A stretch of 64,000 nt of DNA, taken from positions 1,302,001-1,366,000 of the forward strand of contig NZ_CBDEGB010000001.1 in the NCBI RefSeq assembly GCF_965237655.1. Direction: 5' to 3'. Made by a program: the position numbers and the translations under genes. The stretch comes from Poriferisodalis sp965237655. Its GTDB lineage: Bacteria; Actinomycetota; Acidimicrobiia; Acidimicrobiales; Poriferisodalaceae. Numbering within the stretch: position 1 is the first letter of the stretch; each line of letters opens with the position of its first letter. This document shows, piece after piece, positions 50,971 through 60,399 of the stretch. The notes below the pieces were generated by a model. That model was not told the origin of the DNA and did no database searches. It saw nothing but the letters and a program-made list of their open reading frames with translations.

Positions 50971-51819
50971 GTGCTGGCGCACACCTCCGCTCACCGGCAG
51001 CCAATTCGCCTGCTTGCTCCAGCGAAGCTGACGCTGCAGCTGCGCATCACTGACACTCGCCGAGACGGCTATCACCTCATTGATGCCGAGATGGTGACGC
51101 TGGACCTGTGCGACGAGCTCGTCGTGCATCCGAGCACTGCATCGTCGGTTGAGGTGGTGCCTTCCATCGGCGCAGCCGGTGCAGCCGACTGGGACATCCC
51201 CAGCGACCGTTCCAACTTGGTGATCCGGGCGCTGGAGCTGGCGGGCCGGACCGCCCACATCGAGATCCGCAAGCGCATACCGCCGGGCGCCGGGCTCGGC
51301 GGAGGATCGGCCGACGCAGCCGCAGTGCTTCGCTGGACGAATCGTGTCGCAGTCAGCGAGGCCGTCCAGGCAGCCTCGAAAACGTCCCGTCCCCAGACTC
51401 CGACCCTCGTCTCTCCGCAACAAGCGGCGACCCTGGGCGCAGACGTGGCGTTCTGCCTCACCGGCGGCCGAGCTCGCGTGACGGGAATCGGCGAGATCCT
51501 CGAGTCGATCCCGTTCCGGCATCAGGCCTTTGTGCTGTGGACGCCGCCGATTCAGGTCAATACCGCAGCGGTGTACCGGATGTGGGACGAGATGGGGGGA
51601 CCGGGCGGGGGCTCGAACGACCTCGAACCGGCCGCACTGGCCGTCTGTCCCCAACTTGCCGCTTGGCGCGATGAACTCGCGCAAGCCACCGGGCGAACGC
51701 CTCAGCTGGCTGGCAGCGGCGGCACGTGGTTCGTCGCCGCGCCGTTCGGCACACGCCTCAACCTGCCCGTGCGCGACGGCATCAGCGCCCTGCGGGCGCG
51801 TGTCATCGGACGGCTCTAG
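50971..51819 (+). CDS. ispE: 4-diphosphocytidyl-2-C-methyl-D-erythritol kinase
   Basis: 282 residues from GTG 50971. GHMP kinase signatures: 'LLAPAKLTLQLRITDTRRDG' (N-terminal Lys) and 'KRIPPGAGLGGGSADAAAVL' (phosphate loop), with C-terminal 'PQLAGSGGTWFVAAP'. It phosphorylates CDP-ME in the MEP isoprenoid pathway, so the organism makes isoprenoids by MEP. It follows ksgA after 7 bases, the usual actinobacterial order. Confidence 0.95.
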   Translation: MLAHTSAHRQPIRLLAPAKLTLQLRITDTRRDGYHLIDAEMVTLDLCDELVVHPSTASSVEVVPSIGAAGAADWDIPSDRSNLVIRALELAGRTAHIEIRKRIPPGAGLGGGSADAAAVLRWTNRVAVSEAVQAASKTSRPQTPTLVSPQQAATLGADVAFCLTGGRARVTGIGEILESIPFRHQAFVLWTPPIQVNTAAVYRMWDEMGGPGGGSNDLEPAALAVCPQLAAWRDELAQATGRTPQLAGSGGTWFVAAPFGTRLNLPVRDGISALRARVIGRL

Positions 51820-51850
51820 GCCATCGCCCTAAACCATTGCGGTCGCTGGG

Positions 51851-51946
51851 TCAGCGGTTGCGACGTTGGTAACGCGTGCGCCGCAACATTTTGCGGTGCT
51901 TCTTCTTGCGCATCCGCTTGCGGCGCTTCTTGACCAGCGATCCCAT
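51851..51946 (-). CDS. 30S ribosomal protein bS22 (AURKAIP1/COX24-like)
   Basis: 31 residues, extremely basic: 'MGSLVKKRRKRMRKKKHRKM' followed by a short tail ending 'YQRRNR'. This matches the actinobacterial bS22 protein found near the decoding region of 30S subunits, which typically starts 'MGSVVKKRRKRM'. It is oriented against its neighbours. This small gene is a strong marker for Actinomycetota. Confidence 0.9.
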   Translation of the reverse strand: MGSLVKKRRKRMRKKKHRKMLRRTRYQRRNR

Positions 51947-52087
51947 CGAGCGCTGAACGCTATCGCCTCGCAGTCGGCGTCCCACGAGAACTCACGGATT
52001 CCGAGCGCGGGCAACTCCCTGACCATGGCATTCGCGCAGGTCGCTACCCTCGATACACAAGCACGCCGGTTGACGCGGCATGCGCGA

Positions 52088-52159
52088 TCGGGGATCGTTC
52101 AATTGGCAGGACATCGGGTTTTGGTCCCGACAACGGAGGTTCGAACCCTCCTCCCCGAA
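52088..52159 (+). tRNA. tRNA-Gln (anticodon TTG)
   Basis: The acceptor stem TCGGGGA/TCCCCGA has seven pairs. The anticodon stem TCGGG/CCCGA holds loop TTTTGGT, giving anticodon TTG. The T arm is GGAGG-TTCGAAC-CCTCC. The discriminator is A and the CCA end is not encoded. It lies between ispE/bS22 and the glmU-like gene. Confidence 0.93.
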
Positions 52160-52203
52160 CCGCCCCATTCCCAGGTCGAACCCGCACGATGCGCTCGGTT
52201 CTG

Positions 52204-52965
52204 ATGAGCCAACCCTGCGCAGCCATTCTGTTGGCAGCGGGCGCGGGCACTCGAATGGCCTCGGACGTGCCGAAGCCGCTCCTTCCGGTTGCAGGCCGCG
52301 CGATGGTGCTGCGAGTGCTCGACGCTCTCGCAGGTGTCGATGCCGAGCCGGTCGTGGTCGTGATAGGGCATGGCGCAACCCAAGTCCGCGACGCCGTTCA
52401 CACCGGGGCGCCGCAGCCAGACCGCCTGGTGTTCGCGACCCAGCCCACCCAACTCGGCACCGGCGACGCAGCACGCGTGGGCCTGCTGGCCCTCAGTCAG
52501 CTCTCAGAAGCCTCAGATGTTCTGGTGTTGCCGGGCGACACGCCGTTGCTGCGTGCCGCGACGCTCGGCCAGATCATCTTGGAGCGCCGGCGCGTTGACG
52601 CTGCTGCGAGCTTGCTCACGGCTTACGTCGACGACCCAACCGGTTACGGGCGCATCGTGCGCTCTCGGGGGCTCATCGGGATCGTCGAGCAACGAGACGC
52701 CTCGCCGTCGCAAGCACGAATCAACGAGATCAATGCGGGCGTGTACTGCTTTCGCATCTCACTGTTGCGCCGGGTACTGGGCGAGCTGAGCCCGGCCAAC
52801 GCTCAGTCGGAGTACTACCTCACCGATGCCATCGGATTGCTCGCGCGCACCGGCCAGTCGATCTCGGCTGTGCCGGCTCCGGACCCTGCCGAAGTGCTGG
52901 GTGTGAACGATGCCGACCAGCTGGCGGCGTGCGAGGCAGTGCTGGCGGCGCGGCGCGGTCGCTGA
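52204..52965 (+). CDS. GlmU-like nucleotidyltransferase lacking the acetyltransferase domain
   Basis: 253 residues from ATG 52204. The N-terminal pyrophosphorylase domain is complete: 'ILLAAGAGTRMASDVPKPLL', 'FATQPTQLGTGDAARVGLL', 'VLVLPGDTPLL', 'DDPTGYGRIVRSRG', 'RINEINAGVYCFRISLLR', 'VLGVNDADQLA'. Normal GlmU has about 450 residues, with a left-handed beta-helix that acetylates glucosamine-1-phosphate; here the gene ends after the uridylyltransferase half. It would make UDP-GlcNAc from GlcNAc-1-P if that is supplied. Its position before prs is the classic glmU place. Confidence 0.85.
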   Translation: MSQPCAAILLAAGAGTRMASDVPKPLLPVAGRAMVLRVLDALAGVDAEPVVVVIGHGATQVRDAVHTGAPQPDRLVFATQPTQLGTGDAARVGLLALSQLSEASDVLVLPGDTPLLRAATLGQIILERRRVDAAASLLTAYVDDPTGYGRIVRSRGLIGIVEQRDASPSQARINEINAGVYCFRISLLRRVLGELSPANAQSEYYLTDAIGLLARTGQSISAVPAPDPAEVLGVNDADQLAACEAVLAARRGR

Positions 52966-53163
52966 GGGTCCAAAACGCAGTCGCACAGCGAAAATCTCCG
53001 GTGTTCTGCAGGTGCCGTCAGGTAGCCTCGAAGTGTCGCCGGACTGCTGAACATGCCGCCAAAACCCATTGCCGAGCGTTTCGCCCAGCCTTCAAGTGCT
53101 GCTGCTTCGAGCGCGTCTGTGTTGAGCACGGCGCCAAGGGGACGGCTGCGAAAGGAACACGCA

Positions 53164-54147
53164 ATGGAGCTGGTCACCAAGAAGCGCCTGCACTTGTTCA
53201 GCGGAAGGGCGAATCCTGAATTGGCCACTGAGATCGCTGAGCAACTGGGCGTGGAACTCGGTGATCCAGGACTCATCGACTTTGCAAACGGCGAGATCAA
53301 GTGCAAGTTCGCGGAGTCGATTCGCGGCGGCGATGTCTTCATCATCCAGAGTCACGCCGCTTGCGAGACCATGAGCCTCAATGACGCGATCATGGAGCAG
53401 CTCATCATGGTGGATGCCGCCCGGCGTGCATCGGCCAAGCGCATCACCGCGGTTGCGCCGCTGTACGGCTACGCCCGCCAGGATCGCAAGGCCGCCGGCC
53501 GCGAGCCGATCACTGCGCGACTGCTCGCCGACATGTTCTCCGTCGCCGGCGCAGACCGTCTCGTGTCGATTGACCTGCACAGCGGTCAGATCCAGGGCTT
53601 CTTCGACGGTCCGGTGGATCATCTGACTGCTGCGCCGGTGCTCATCAGGTACTTGTCCGACGTCATGGACCCCGACTCAGTGATCGTGTCGCCCGATACC
53701 GGTCGGGTGAAGGTGGCTGAGCGCTATGCCACACGGCTGGGCTGCGATGTTGCGTCGATTTACAAGCGCCGCTCGGCTGACAGCGCGAATGAATCGGAAG
53801 CGCTCGGCATCATGGGTGAGGTGACGGGACGCACCTGCGTGATCATCGATGACATGATCGACACGGCTGGCACCATCTGTTCGGCCACCGAGACGCTGTT
53901 GGCCCATGGAGCGGCCGACGTGATGTGCGCCAGCACTCACGGCGTGTTCTCCGAGCCGGCCGTCGACCGCCTGAAGAACTCGTCGCTGAGCCAGGTCATC
54001 GTCACCAACACAGTGCCGATCCCAAGCTCGAAGCAGTTCGACAAGTTGGTGGTGCTGAGTGTCGCTGGGGTGTTCGCCGATGCCCTCGAATCGGTGTTCG
54101 AGGACGCTTCGGTCTCGGAGATCTTTGACGGCCAGAACTTGTTCTAA
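53164..54147 (+). CDS. prs: Ribose-phosphate pyrophosphokinase
   Basis: 327 residues from ATG 53164 with ribosome-binding site aaagga. 'HLFSGRANPELATEIAEQLG', 'YGYARQDRKAAGREPITARL' (flexible loop), 'SIDLHSGQIQGFF', and the PRPP-binding loop 'CVIIDDMIDTAGTICSATE'. It makes PRPP from ribose-5-phosphate and ATP for nucleotide, His and Trp synthesis. The open frame runs 37 codons further upstream without conservation. Confidence 0.96.
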   Translation: MELVTKKRLHLFSGRANPELATEIAEQLGVELGDPGLIDFANGEIKCKFAESIRGGDVFIIQSHAACETMSLNDAIMEQLIMVDAARRASAKRITAVAPLYGYARQDRKAAGREPITARLLADMFSVAGADRLVSIDLHSGQIQGFFDGPVDHLTAAPVLIRYLSDVMDPDSVIVSPDTGRVKVAERYATRLGCDVASIYKRRSADSANESEALGIMGEVTGRTCVIIDDMIDTAGTICSATETLLAHGAADVMCASTHGVFSEPAVDRLKNSSLSQVIVTNTVPIPSSKQFDKLVVLSVAGVFADALESVFEDASVSEIFDGQNLF

Positions 54148-54264
54148 GGCAATTCTCGGCGGCGTCGACGCTTGGATCTCGTAGGCTTCCCAGCCGCAAT
54201 CAGAACATGCGCCAATCGCCCAAGAGCCCAAGTGTTGAAGGGGCCAAATGTTGAAGGGATCGGC

Positions 54265-54906
54265 ATGGAACAGCTGAAGCTCGTCGCCGAGGCCCGTCTG
54301 GCAACCGGCTCCGGTCCCTCAAGACGTCTGCGCGCCGATAACAAGATTCCCGCGGTCATGTACGGCCACGGCAGCGACCCGGTGTTGATCACGCTCGATC
54401 GCCTGCGCTTCCGGGCGGCGCTGAACGCAGCGGGGCCGAACGCGATCATCACCCTCGAGGTCGGGGGCAAGAACCATCTCACCATCGTCAAGGACATGCA
54501 GCGCGACTCGATCGCCAACCGCGTCACGCATGTCGACTTCATGCTCGTCTCGCTCGACGAGCGCCTCGTGGTCGACGTGCCGGTCAGGCTCGTCGGTGAA
54601 GCGGCATTGGCCGGTCGCGAGGGAGCGGTCGTGCAGCAGCAGCTCATGTCGTTGCATGTCGAGTCGCCAGCAGGAGTCATCCCCCCGGCGATCGACGTCG
54701 ACGTGGAATCGCTGTCGCTGGAGAACTCGATCCGCGTCAGCGATCTCGCCCTGCCCGAGGGCATGGTGAGCTTGCTCGACAGCGACACGCTGGTGGTGAT
54801 CGCGCAGCGATCACGGGCCGCTGTCGCAGCCGAGCAGTTGGACTCCGACGGCGAGCCAACCGAGGCTGACGAAGACGACGACGTCGCCGACGACGACGAG
54901 GACTGA
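54265..54906 (+). CDS. rplY: 50S ribosomal protein bL25 (CTC form)
   Basis: 213 residues: the N-terminal bL25 domain ('GPSRRLRADNKIPAVMYGHG', 'MQRDSIANRVTHVDFMLVS') that binds 5S rRNA, the beta-rich TL5/CTC C-terminal domain ('VPVRLVGEAALAGREGAVVQ', 'PPAIDVDVESLSLENSIRVS') and an acidic tail. The long CTC form is usual in actinobacteria. The gene order prs-rplY-pth is conserved. Confidence 0.95.
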   Translation: MEQLKLVAEARLATGSGPSRRLRADNKIPAVMYGHGSDPVLITLDRLRFRAALNAAGPNAIITLEVGGKNHLTIVKDMQRDSIANRVTHVDFMLVSLDERLVVDVPVRLVGEAALAGREGAVVQQQLMSLHVESPAGVIPPAIDVDVESLSLENSIRVSDLALPEGMVSLLDSDTLVVIAQRSRAAVAAEQLDSDGEPTEADEDDDVADDDED

Positions 54907-54914
54907 CCCACTCA

Positions 54915-55556
54915 GTGTCCGTCTTCCGCCGGGCGGCCGCGCGGCGGGGGGCAACCGCAGACTGGTTGGTGGTGGGTCTCGGCAATCCTCCCGAGCGCTT
55001 CACCGGGAGCCGCCACAACGTCGGGGCCCTAGCCGTGGAACGCTGGTCCGAGGCGCTCATGTGCGAGTTGACCGCGCAGAGACGCGAACACGCTCGGGTG
55101 GCAGTGACGACGGTCGGTGAGTGCCGCGTCACGCTTGCGTGCCCGTCCACATTCATGAACGAGAGCGGTCGCAGCGTCGGCATGCTGGTCAAGCGCCACG
55201 GCATTGTCGAACCGTCGCGACTTGTCGTCGTGCATGACGAGCTCGACCTTGAGCCTGGCCAGGTGCGGCTGAAGGTGGGCGGGGGGATCGCCGGTCACAA
55301 CGGCTTGGCCTCGATCGCCAGCCAGCTCGGCACCCGGGATTTTGTGCGTCTGCGCATCGGCATCGGCAAGCCGCCGCGGCCCGAAGCCGGCAAGAAGTGG
55401 GTTCTGCAGCGCCCGTCGCGCCGGGAGGAACCATTGATCAACGAGGCCGTCGACCTGGCGGTGGCTGGGCTGGAGATGCTGGTGCGCGATGGCCCCGAGG
55501 CGGCGATGAACGTCACGAACACCCGCCGGCGGGGTCGGGACCCCGACGCACAGTGA
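54915..55556 (+). CDS. pth: Peptidyl-tRNA hydrolase
   Basis: 213 residues from GTG 54915. 'LVVGLGNPPERFTGSRHNVG' (catalytic His), 'LACPSTFMNESGRSVGML' (Asn), 'LVVVHDELDLEPGQVRLK' (Asp) and 'GGIAGHNGLASIASQLGTRD'. It recycles tRNA from peptidyl-tRNA released by stalled ribosomes. The stop overlaps the mfd GTG by 3 bases. Confidence 0.95.
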   Translation: MSVFRRAAARRGATADWLVVGLGNPPERFTGSRHNVGALAVERWSEALMCELTAQRREHARVAVTTVGECRVTLACPSTFMNESGRSVGMLVKRHGIVEPSRLVVVHDELDLEPGQVRLKVGGGIAGHNGLASIASQLGTRDFVRLRIGIGKPPRPEAGKKWVLQRPSRREEPLINEAVDLAVAGLEMLVRDGPEAAMNVTNTRRRGRDPDAQ

Positions 55557-58500
55557 GCACCGCAGGCTCAGCGCCGCTGCGGGTGTTGACCGAGCGCCTC
55601 GGCAACGACCCGGGCTTCGTGTCGATGCTGGGCCGGGAGTCCGGCTCGATTGCTGTCGCAGAGGGGGCGCGCCCCTACCTCGCCGCCGGCTTGGCGACGT
55701 TGGGGTCGCGGACGCCGGTTCTCGTCGTGACAGCGACGGCCCTCGAGGCTGAGCGCTATGCCGGTGACCTCGGCACCTGGCTGGGGGAGCAACAGGTAGC
55801 ACTGTTCGGCGCCTGGGAGACGTTGCCGTTCGAGCGGGTGAGTCCTGCGACTGAGACCATGGGTCGCCGTCTGGCGGTGCTGGGGGCGCTGAGCTCGAGC
55901 TCAAACCCAGGCGAACCTGTGCCCGAGGTGATCGTCGCCCCGATTCGAGCTCTGCTGCAACGGCTCAGTCCCGATACGTGTGCTGGGGGAACGTCTTCGA
56001 TTCGCGTGGCCCGAGGCGGCCAGTGCGACCTCGGCGAGCTGGTGTCGCAGCTGGTGGGGTGGGGCTACCGCCGCGAGCATCAGGTCGAGCACCGGGGCGA
56101 GATTGCGGTGCGCGGCGGGATCGTGGACGTCTTTTGCCCGACGGCCGATGCGCCGATACGAATCGACCTGTGGGGCGACGAGGTGGACCGTCTCACGACA
56201 TTCTCCGTCTCCGATCAGCGTTCGGTGGCAGATCTTGTTGAGACACGTCTGTTCCCGGCACGCGAGATGCGTCCCGATGCCGCCATGAGGGAACATGCCG
56301 CAGCGCTGGCAATCAGCGAACCGTGGTGCCGCGAACACATGGAGCGCCTCGCTGGAGGCGAGCTGTTCGACGGGATGGAGTCGTGGCTGCCGTGGCTCAG
56401 CCCCGACGAGATCGTGCTGCCGGATCTGCTCGGACCCGAGGCGCTGGTGCTGCTGCTCGAACCGCGGCGACTCGCCGACCGGGCCGCCGACATCACGGCG
56501 GAAACCGACGACCTGACCCGTTCTCTGGCGGTGACGTGGGGCCTCAACAATCCCGACGATGCGGGCCAGCGCGACGGCACGGGCGAACAGGCTGAGGTGT
56601 CGTTCCCGCGGCTGCACGTTCCCTTCGACCGGTTGCTGGCGCGCTGCGAGGCCGCGGTGTGGTCGGTGGACTCGACCGCAACTCCGGCGGCAGACGGAAC
56701 ACCGGGCCCGCACATAGCGACTGAGTCTTGGGTGCCCGCCGCCGGCGACGTCACGCGCTTGGTGGCTCAGTTGCGTCGCTTGGTGACAGGTACGCAGCGA
56801 CCCATTGTGCCGGGAGCGCAGCGACCCATTGTGCCGGGAGCGCAGCGACCCATTGTGCCGGGAGCGCAGCGACCCATTGTGATAGTGGCAGCCGAAGGCG
56901 AGGGTTCGGCTGTACGTCTCGCTGACGCACTAGGCGCGGAAGAGGTGCCGCTGCGCCTGCATCGAGATGGGTTCGCTCCGGCGCCGGGCGGGCACGTGGT
57001 GGTCGCGCCCCTGGAGAAGGGATTCATCGCGCCCCAAGCCGGCGTCGCGGTGCTGCCCGAGGCAGAGTTCTCCGGCCGCCGCCGCGTTCACCGGGCAGCT
57101 CGCCGGCGGACTGGAGTGTCGTCGTCGTTCGAAGATCTCAGCGTCGGCGATTTCGTCGTTCATCACTATCACGGCATCGCCCGCTACGCGGGGCTTGTCC
57201 GCCGGGCGTTCGGCGACGATGAGCGGGACTACCTCGAGCTGGAGTTTCGCGGAACCGATCGGCTCTACCTGCCAACCGAGCAGATCGAATTCATCCGCCC
57301 GTACATCGGCGGAGAGACGCCTCGGCTCAGCCGCATGGGCGGCAGCGACTTCCAGCGCCAAAAGGCCAAGGTGCGGGCGGCCGTGGCCGAGATCGCCCAA
57401 GAGCTGGTGGTGCTGTACCAGCGACGAATCACTACTGCTGGCAACGCGTTCGATCCCGACGGATTCGGCATGGCTGAATTGGCCGACAGCTTCGCCTACA
57501 CGCCCACACCGGATCAGCGCCGGACAATCGACGAGGTACTGACCGACATGTCAGAACCCACGCCGATGGACCGGCTGGTGTGCGGCGACGTCGGCTTCGG
57601 CAAGACCGAGGTGGCGGTGCGGGCGGCATTCTGCGCGGTGAGCGCAGGCAAGCAAGCGGCGGTGCTGGTGCCGACGACGCTGCTGGCCCAGCAGCACCAC
57701 CTGACCTTCGCCGAGCGTTACGCCGACCAACCCGTCCGTGTCGAGGTGCTCAGCCGCTTTCTCACACCTGCCGCTCAGCGCGCGGTGCTTGCCGGGGTAG
57801 CCGACGGCACGGTCGACGTGGTGATCGGCACGCACCGGCTGCTGTCGGGGGACGTGTTGTTCAAAGATCTCGGTTTGTTGGTGGTGGACGAGGAGCAGCG
57901 TTTCGGCGTCAGTCACAAGGAGTCGATCAAACACCTGCGTTCTGAGGTCGATGTGCTGACGCTGACGGCCACACCGATTCCCCGCACCTTGGAAATGGCA
58001 CTCACTGGCATCCGGGATCTCTCACTGCTGCAGACGCCGCCCGCTGAGCGCCAGCCGATCCTCACGCACGTCGGCCCCTATGACGAGCGCGCCGTCAGCG
58101 AGGCCATCCGGCGGGAGCTGCTGCGGGAAGGCCAGGTGTTCTTTGTGCACAACCGGGTCGCGGACATCGATCTGGTGGCTGGGGACCTCGCGGTGCTCGT
58201 GCCAGAGGCGCGGATCGCGGTCGCGCACGGCCAGATGGACGAGGGAACGCTCGAACAGGTCGTGATCGACTTCTGGGAAGGCGCCTACGACGTGCTGGTG
58301 TGCACGACCATCATCGAATCGGGCATCGACATGCCCAGCGTCAACACCCTGGTGGTCGACCGCGCCGACCTGCTGGGTCTGGGGCAGCTGCACCAGATCC
58401 GCGGACGGGTGGGCCGGTCAGGCCAGCGTGCATACGCGTACCTGTTCCACCCTGAAGGTCGCTCGCTCACCGAGGAGGCCTACGAGCGGCTGCGCACGAT

Positions 58501-59146
58501 CGGCGAGTCCACCGAGTTGGGGTCGGGCTACCGCATCGCTATGCGCGACCTCCAACTCCGAGGCGCCGGGAACCTGCTCAGCGGCGTGCAGTCTGGCCAT
58601 GTCGCTGCTGTCGGCTACGACCTCTACTGCGAGTTGGTGAGCGAGGCGGTTTCCGAGCTGAACGGCGAGACGCCCGAGCAGCCGGCCGAGATCGTCATCG
58701 ATCTGCCGCTCGTGGCGCACTTGCCCGACGACTACGTGGCGGACGAGACGGGTCGCTTGGAGGCCTATCGCCGCCTCGGGGCTGTGACCGAGCTGGTGGA
58801 AGTGGCTGACATCGAAGCCGAATGGGTCGATCGCTACGGTCCGATTCCTGACGCAGCGCGGACGCTGTTGCATATCGCGCTGCTGCGTGCGGAATGCCAC
58901 CGGCTGAGGATGCGAACCGTGGCGTTCGCGCCCGGTCACGACGGCGGACGAGTGCGCCTGGGACCGTTCGGGCTGACCGCAAGCGAGGAGTTGCGCATGC
59001 GGCGCATCTGTGCAGGCACGCCCTTCAGCGCAGCGCGCTACAAGGCAGACGTGGGCGAAGTGCAGCTGTCAGTCCGAGCGTTGAAGCCGGCCACTGTCGG
59101 GCACCTGTTTGGGTTCTGCCAGCAACTGCGGCCGCCCGCCGACTGA
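55553..59146 (+). CDS. mfd: Transcription-repair coupling factor Mfd
   Basis: 1,197 residues from GTG 55553. Order: UvrB-like N-terminal domains, a linker with four short repeats (residues about 414-443), the RNA-polymerase-interaction CarD-like domain ('SSFEDLSVGDFVVHHYHGIA' near 522), helicase motifs 'VCGDVGFGKTEVAVRAAF' (Walker A near 680), 'LLVVDEEQRFGVSHKESIK' (DEEQ near 780), 'LTATPIPRTLEMALTGIRD', 'QIRGRVGRSGQRAYAYL', and a C-terminal TRCF domain. It removes stalled RNA polymerase and recruits UvrA. The 24-bp repeats in the linker are unusual. Confidence 0.96.
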   Translation: MSTAGSAPLRVLTERLGNDPGFVSMLGRESGSIAVAEGARPYLAAGLATLGSRTPVLVVTATALEAERYAGDLGTWLGEQQVALFGAWETLPFERVSPATETMGRRLAVLGALSSSSNPGEPVPEVIVAPIRALLQRLSPDTCAGGTSSIRVARGGQCDLGELVSQLVGWGYRREHQVEHRGEIAVRGGIVDVFCPTADAPIRIDLWGDEVDRLTTFSVSDQRSVADLVETRLFPAREMRPDAAMREHAAALAISEPWCREHMERLAGGELFDGMESWLPWLSPDEIVLPDLLGPEALVLLLEPRRLADRAADITAETDDLTRSLAVTWGLNNPDDAGQRDGTGEQAEVSFPRLHVPFDRLLARCEAAVWSVDSTATPAADGTPGPHIATESWVPAAGDVTRLVAQLRRLVTGTQRPIVPGAQRPIVPGAQRPIVPGAQRPIVIVAAEGEGSAVRLADALGAEEVPLRLHRDGFAPAPGGHVVVAPLEKGFIAPQAGVAVLPEAEFSGRRRVHRAARRRTGVSSSFEDLSVGDFVVHHYHGIARYAGLVRRAFGDDERDYLELEFRGTDRLYLPTEQIEFIRPYIGGETPRLSRMGGSDFQRQKAKVRAAVAEIAQELVVLYQRRITTAGNAFDPDGFGMAELADSFAYTPTPDQRRTIDEVLTDMSEPTPMDRLVCGDVGFGKTEVAVRAAFCAVSAGKQAAVLVPTTLLAQQHHLTFAERYADQPVRVEVLSRFLTPAAQRAVLAGVADGTVDVVIGTHRLLSGDVLFKDLGLLVVDEEQRFGVSHKESIKHLRSEVDVLTLTATPIPRTLEMALTGIRDLSLLQTPPAERQPILTHVGPYDERAVSEAIRRELLREGQVFFVHNRVADIDLVAGDLAVLVPEARIAVAHGQMDEGTLEQVVIDFWEGAYDVLVCTTIIESGIDMPSVNTLVVDRADLLGLGQLHQIRGRVGRSGQRAYAYLFHPEGRSLTEEAYERLRTIGESTELGSGYRIAMRDLQLRGAGNLLSGVQSGHVAAVGYDLYCELVSEAVSELNGETPEQPAEIVIDLPLVAHLPDDYVADETGRLEAYRRLGAVTELVEVADIEAEWVDRYGPIPDAARTLLHIALLRAECHRLRMRTVAFAPGHDGGRVRLGPFGLTASEELRMRRICAGTPFSAARYKADVGEVQLSVRALKPATVGHLFGFCQQLRPPAD
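56794..56881 (+). repeat. 24-bp tandem repeats inside mfd
   Basis: Three full 24-bp units and a fourth partial unit of 16 bases, essentially identical, start at 56794, 56818, 56842 and 56866. Each unit encodes the octapeptide AQRPIVPG. The frame is kept whatever the copy number, so length can vary without breaking the gene. Confidence 0.95.
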
Positions 59147-59202
59147 CCTTCCGATGCGATGGTGTCAACACCGCCGCAGCGGCGAACACCTACCCTGCCT
59201 AG

Positions 59203-60375
59203 ATGCCTCAGACCACGGCGAACCCTTCGGCGCCAAGAATTCCTGATGCCGATCGAAGCCTGGCGGCCTCGGGGTCCGAGGCGGCGGTGACTGCCCGGTC
59301 GGGGCGACGGCGGGCGCTGCGCCGCAAGTTGGCCATCGGGGCCGTCGCGGGGCTCGTAGCGCTCATGGCGTTTGCGTGTGGGGACGATGGCGACGTCGTC
59401 ACCATTGACACAGCGGTGGACCCCGATCTCGTCGACGCACTCGACACCGACGACGACGGCGTGGTGTCACGCGATGCCGTTGAGGCGGCCAACGAGCAGG
59501 CAGAGTTGGATGCCCAACGGGAGGCCGAGCAGGCTCAGCTCGAGGCCGAGCGAGCCGAACGCGACGCTGCGCGAGCTGCTCAAGATGCCGCTTTCGGGGC
59601 ACTGCTCTCCGATGGTGCCGCCGTCGCAGCGAGCTTCCCGGGCGGGCAGGTGCTTGTCGATGACGTTCGTACGAACATCGTGGACTCGCCCGTGACGCTC
59701 ATGGACGACCCGGAGAACCCCACGCACGAGGAGTTCGTGTCGCGGCTCTCGTCAATGATTCAGTTGCGCCTTGCTGGTGTCGCTCTCGACGGACTGGGCT
59801 TCCCCGTCGACATCAGCGCCGCCGACGAGGCCATCAATGCGCAGGTCCAGGCGCACCTCGAGGGTTCCTTCGAGGAGTTTGCGCAGCAACGCAGTGTCGA
59901 AGAAGATCCCAGCATCGAGCGGTTGGCCACGCCGCACTGCGTCAGTGCGCTGGCAGTGACGACCGAGGCCGACGCCAATTCGGCCTCCGATCGCGTGCGG
60001 GCAGGTGAGGCGCTGCCTGACGTCGCTGCTGCGGTCAACCTTCCAGGGCTCGGCGGTGCTGACGGCGCCATTGGATGCGGCCAGCCGTTCAGTCTGTTAC
60101 GAGGAGGCGATTTGGCGCTGGCCTTGCTCGACCTCGAGCCTGGAGGGTTGACCGAGCCGTTGATGTTGCCGTCCGCAGCCAGTCCGACCGGCGAGCTCTG
60201 GGTGGTGCTGCATCTGGATGCGCTGCTTTCCGATGAGACCGATCTTTCGTCAATCGGTCCGTTCGCGGGCCACGTACTGACCGCGATCATGTCGACCTAC
60301 GAGGTGAGCGTCGCCCCAGAGCTCGGCGCATGGAATGCCGACAGCCTGAGGGTGTCGTTGCCGATCCTGCCGTGA
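59203..60375 (+). CDS. SurA/parvulin-like exported protein
   Basis: 390 residues. A basic N-terminus and one hydrophobic segment ('LAIGAVAGLVALMAFACGDD') end in Cys, a weak lipobox, so it may be a lipoprotein. Then come 'DTDDDGVVSRDAVEAANEQ', an EF-hand-like loop without the usual final Glu, and an Ala/Glu-rich coiled coil. A SurA-N-like region and a PpiC-like domain follow ('VRAGEALPDVAAAVNLPGLG', 'LLDLEPGGLTEPLML', 'GELWVVLHLDAL'). It is probably an extracytoplasmic folding factor. The position between mfd and mazG is typical. The similarity is weak, so the role is inferred. Confidence 0.65.
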   Translation: MPQTTANPSAPRIPDADRSLAASGSEAAVTARSGRRRALRRKLAIGAVAGLVALMAFACGDDGDVVTIDTAVDPDLVDALDTDDDGVVSRDAVEAANEQAELDAQREAEQAQLEAERAERDAARAAQDAAFGALLSDGAAVAASFPGGQVLVDDVRTNIVDSPVTLMDDPENPTHEEFVSRLSSMIQLRLAGVALDGLGFPVDISAADEAINAQVQAHLEGSFEEFAQQRSVEEDPSIERLATPHCVSALAVTTEADANSASDRVRAGEALPDVAAAVNLPGLGGADGAIGCGQPFSLLRGGDLALALLDLEPGGLTEPLMLPSAASPTGELWVVLHLDALLSDETDLSSIGPFAGHVLTAIMSTYEVSVAPELGAWNADSLRVSLPILP

Positions 60376-60399
60376 GCCGTTTCTTGCGTGGGGGTCGCT

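Noticed and set aside
56794..56881. 24-bp repeats in mfd as a CRISPR remnant
   Set aside because: No spacers; the repeats are in frame and encode AQRPIVPG in the Mfd linker.
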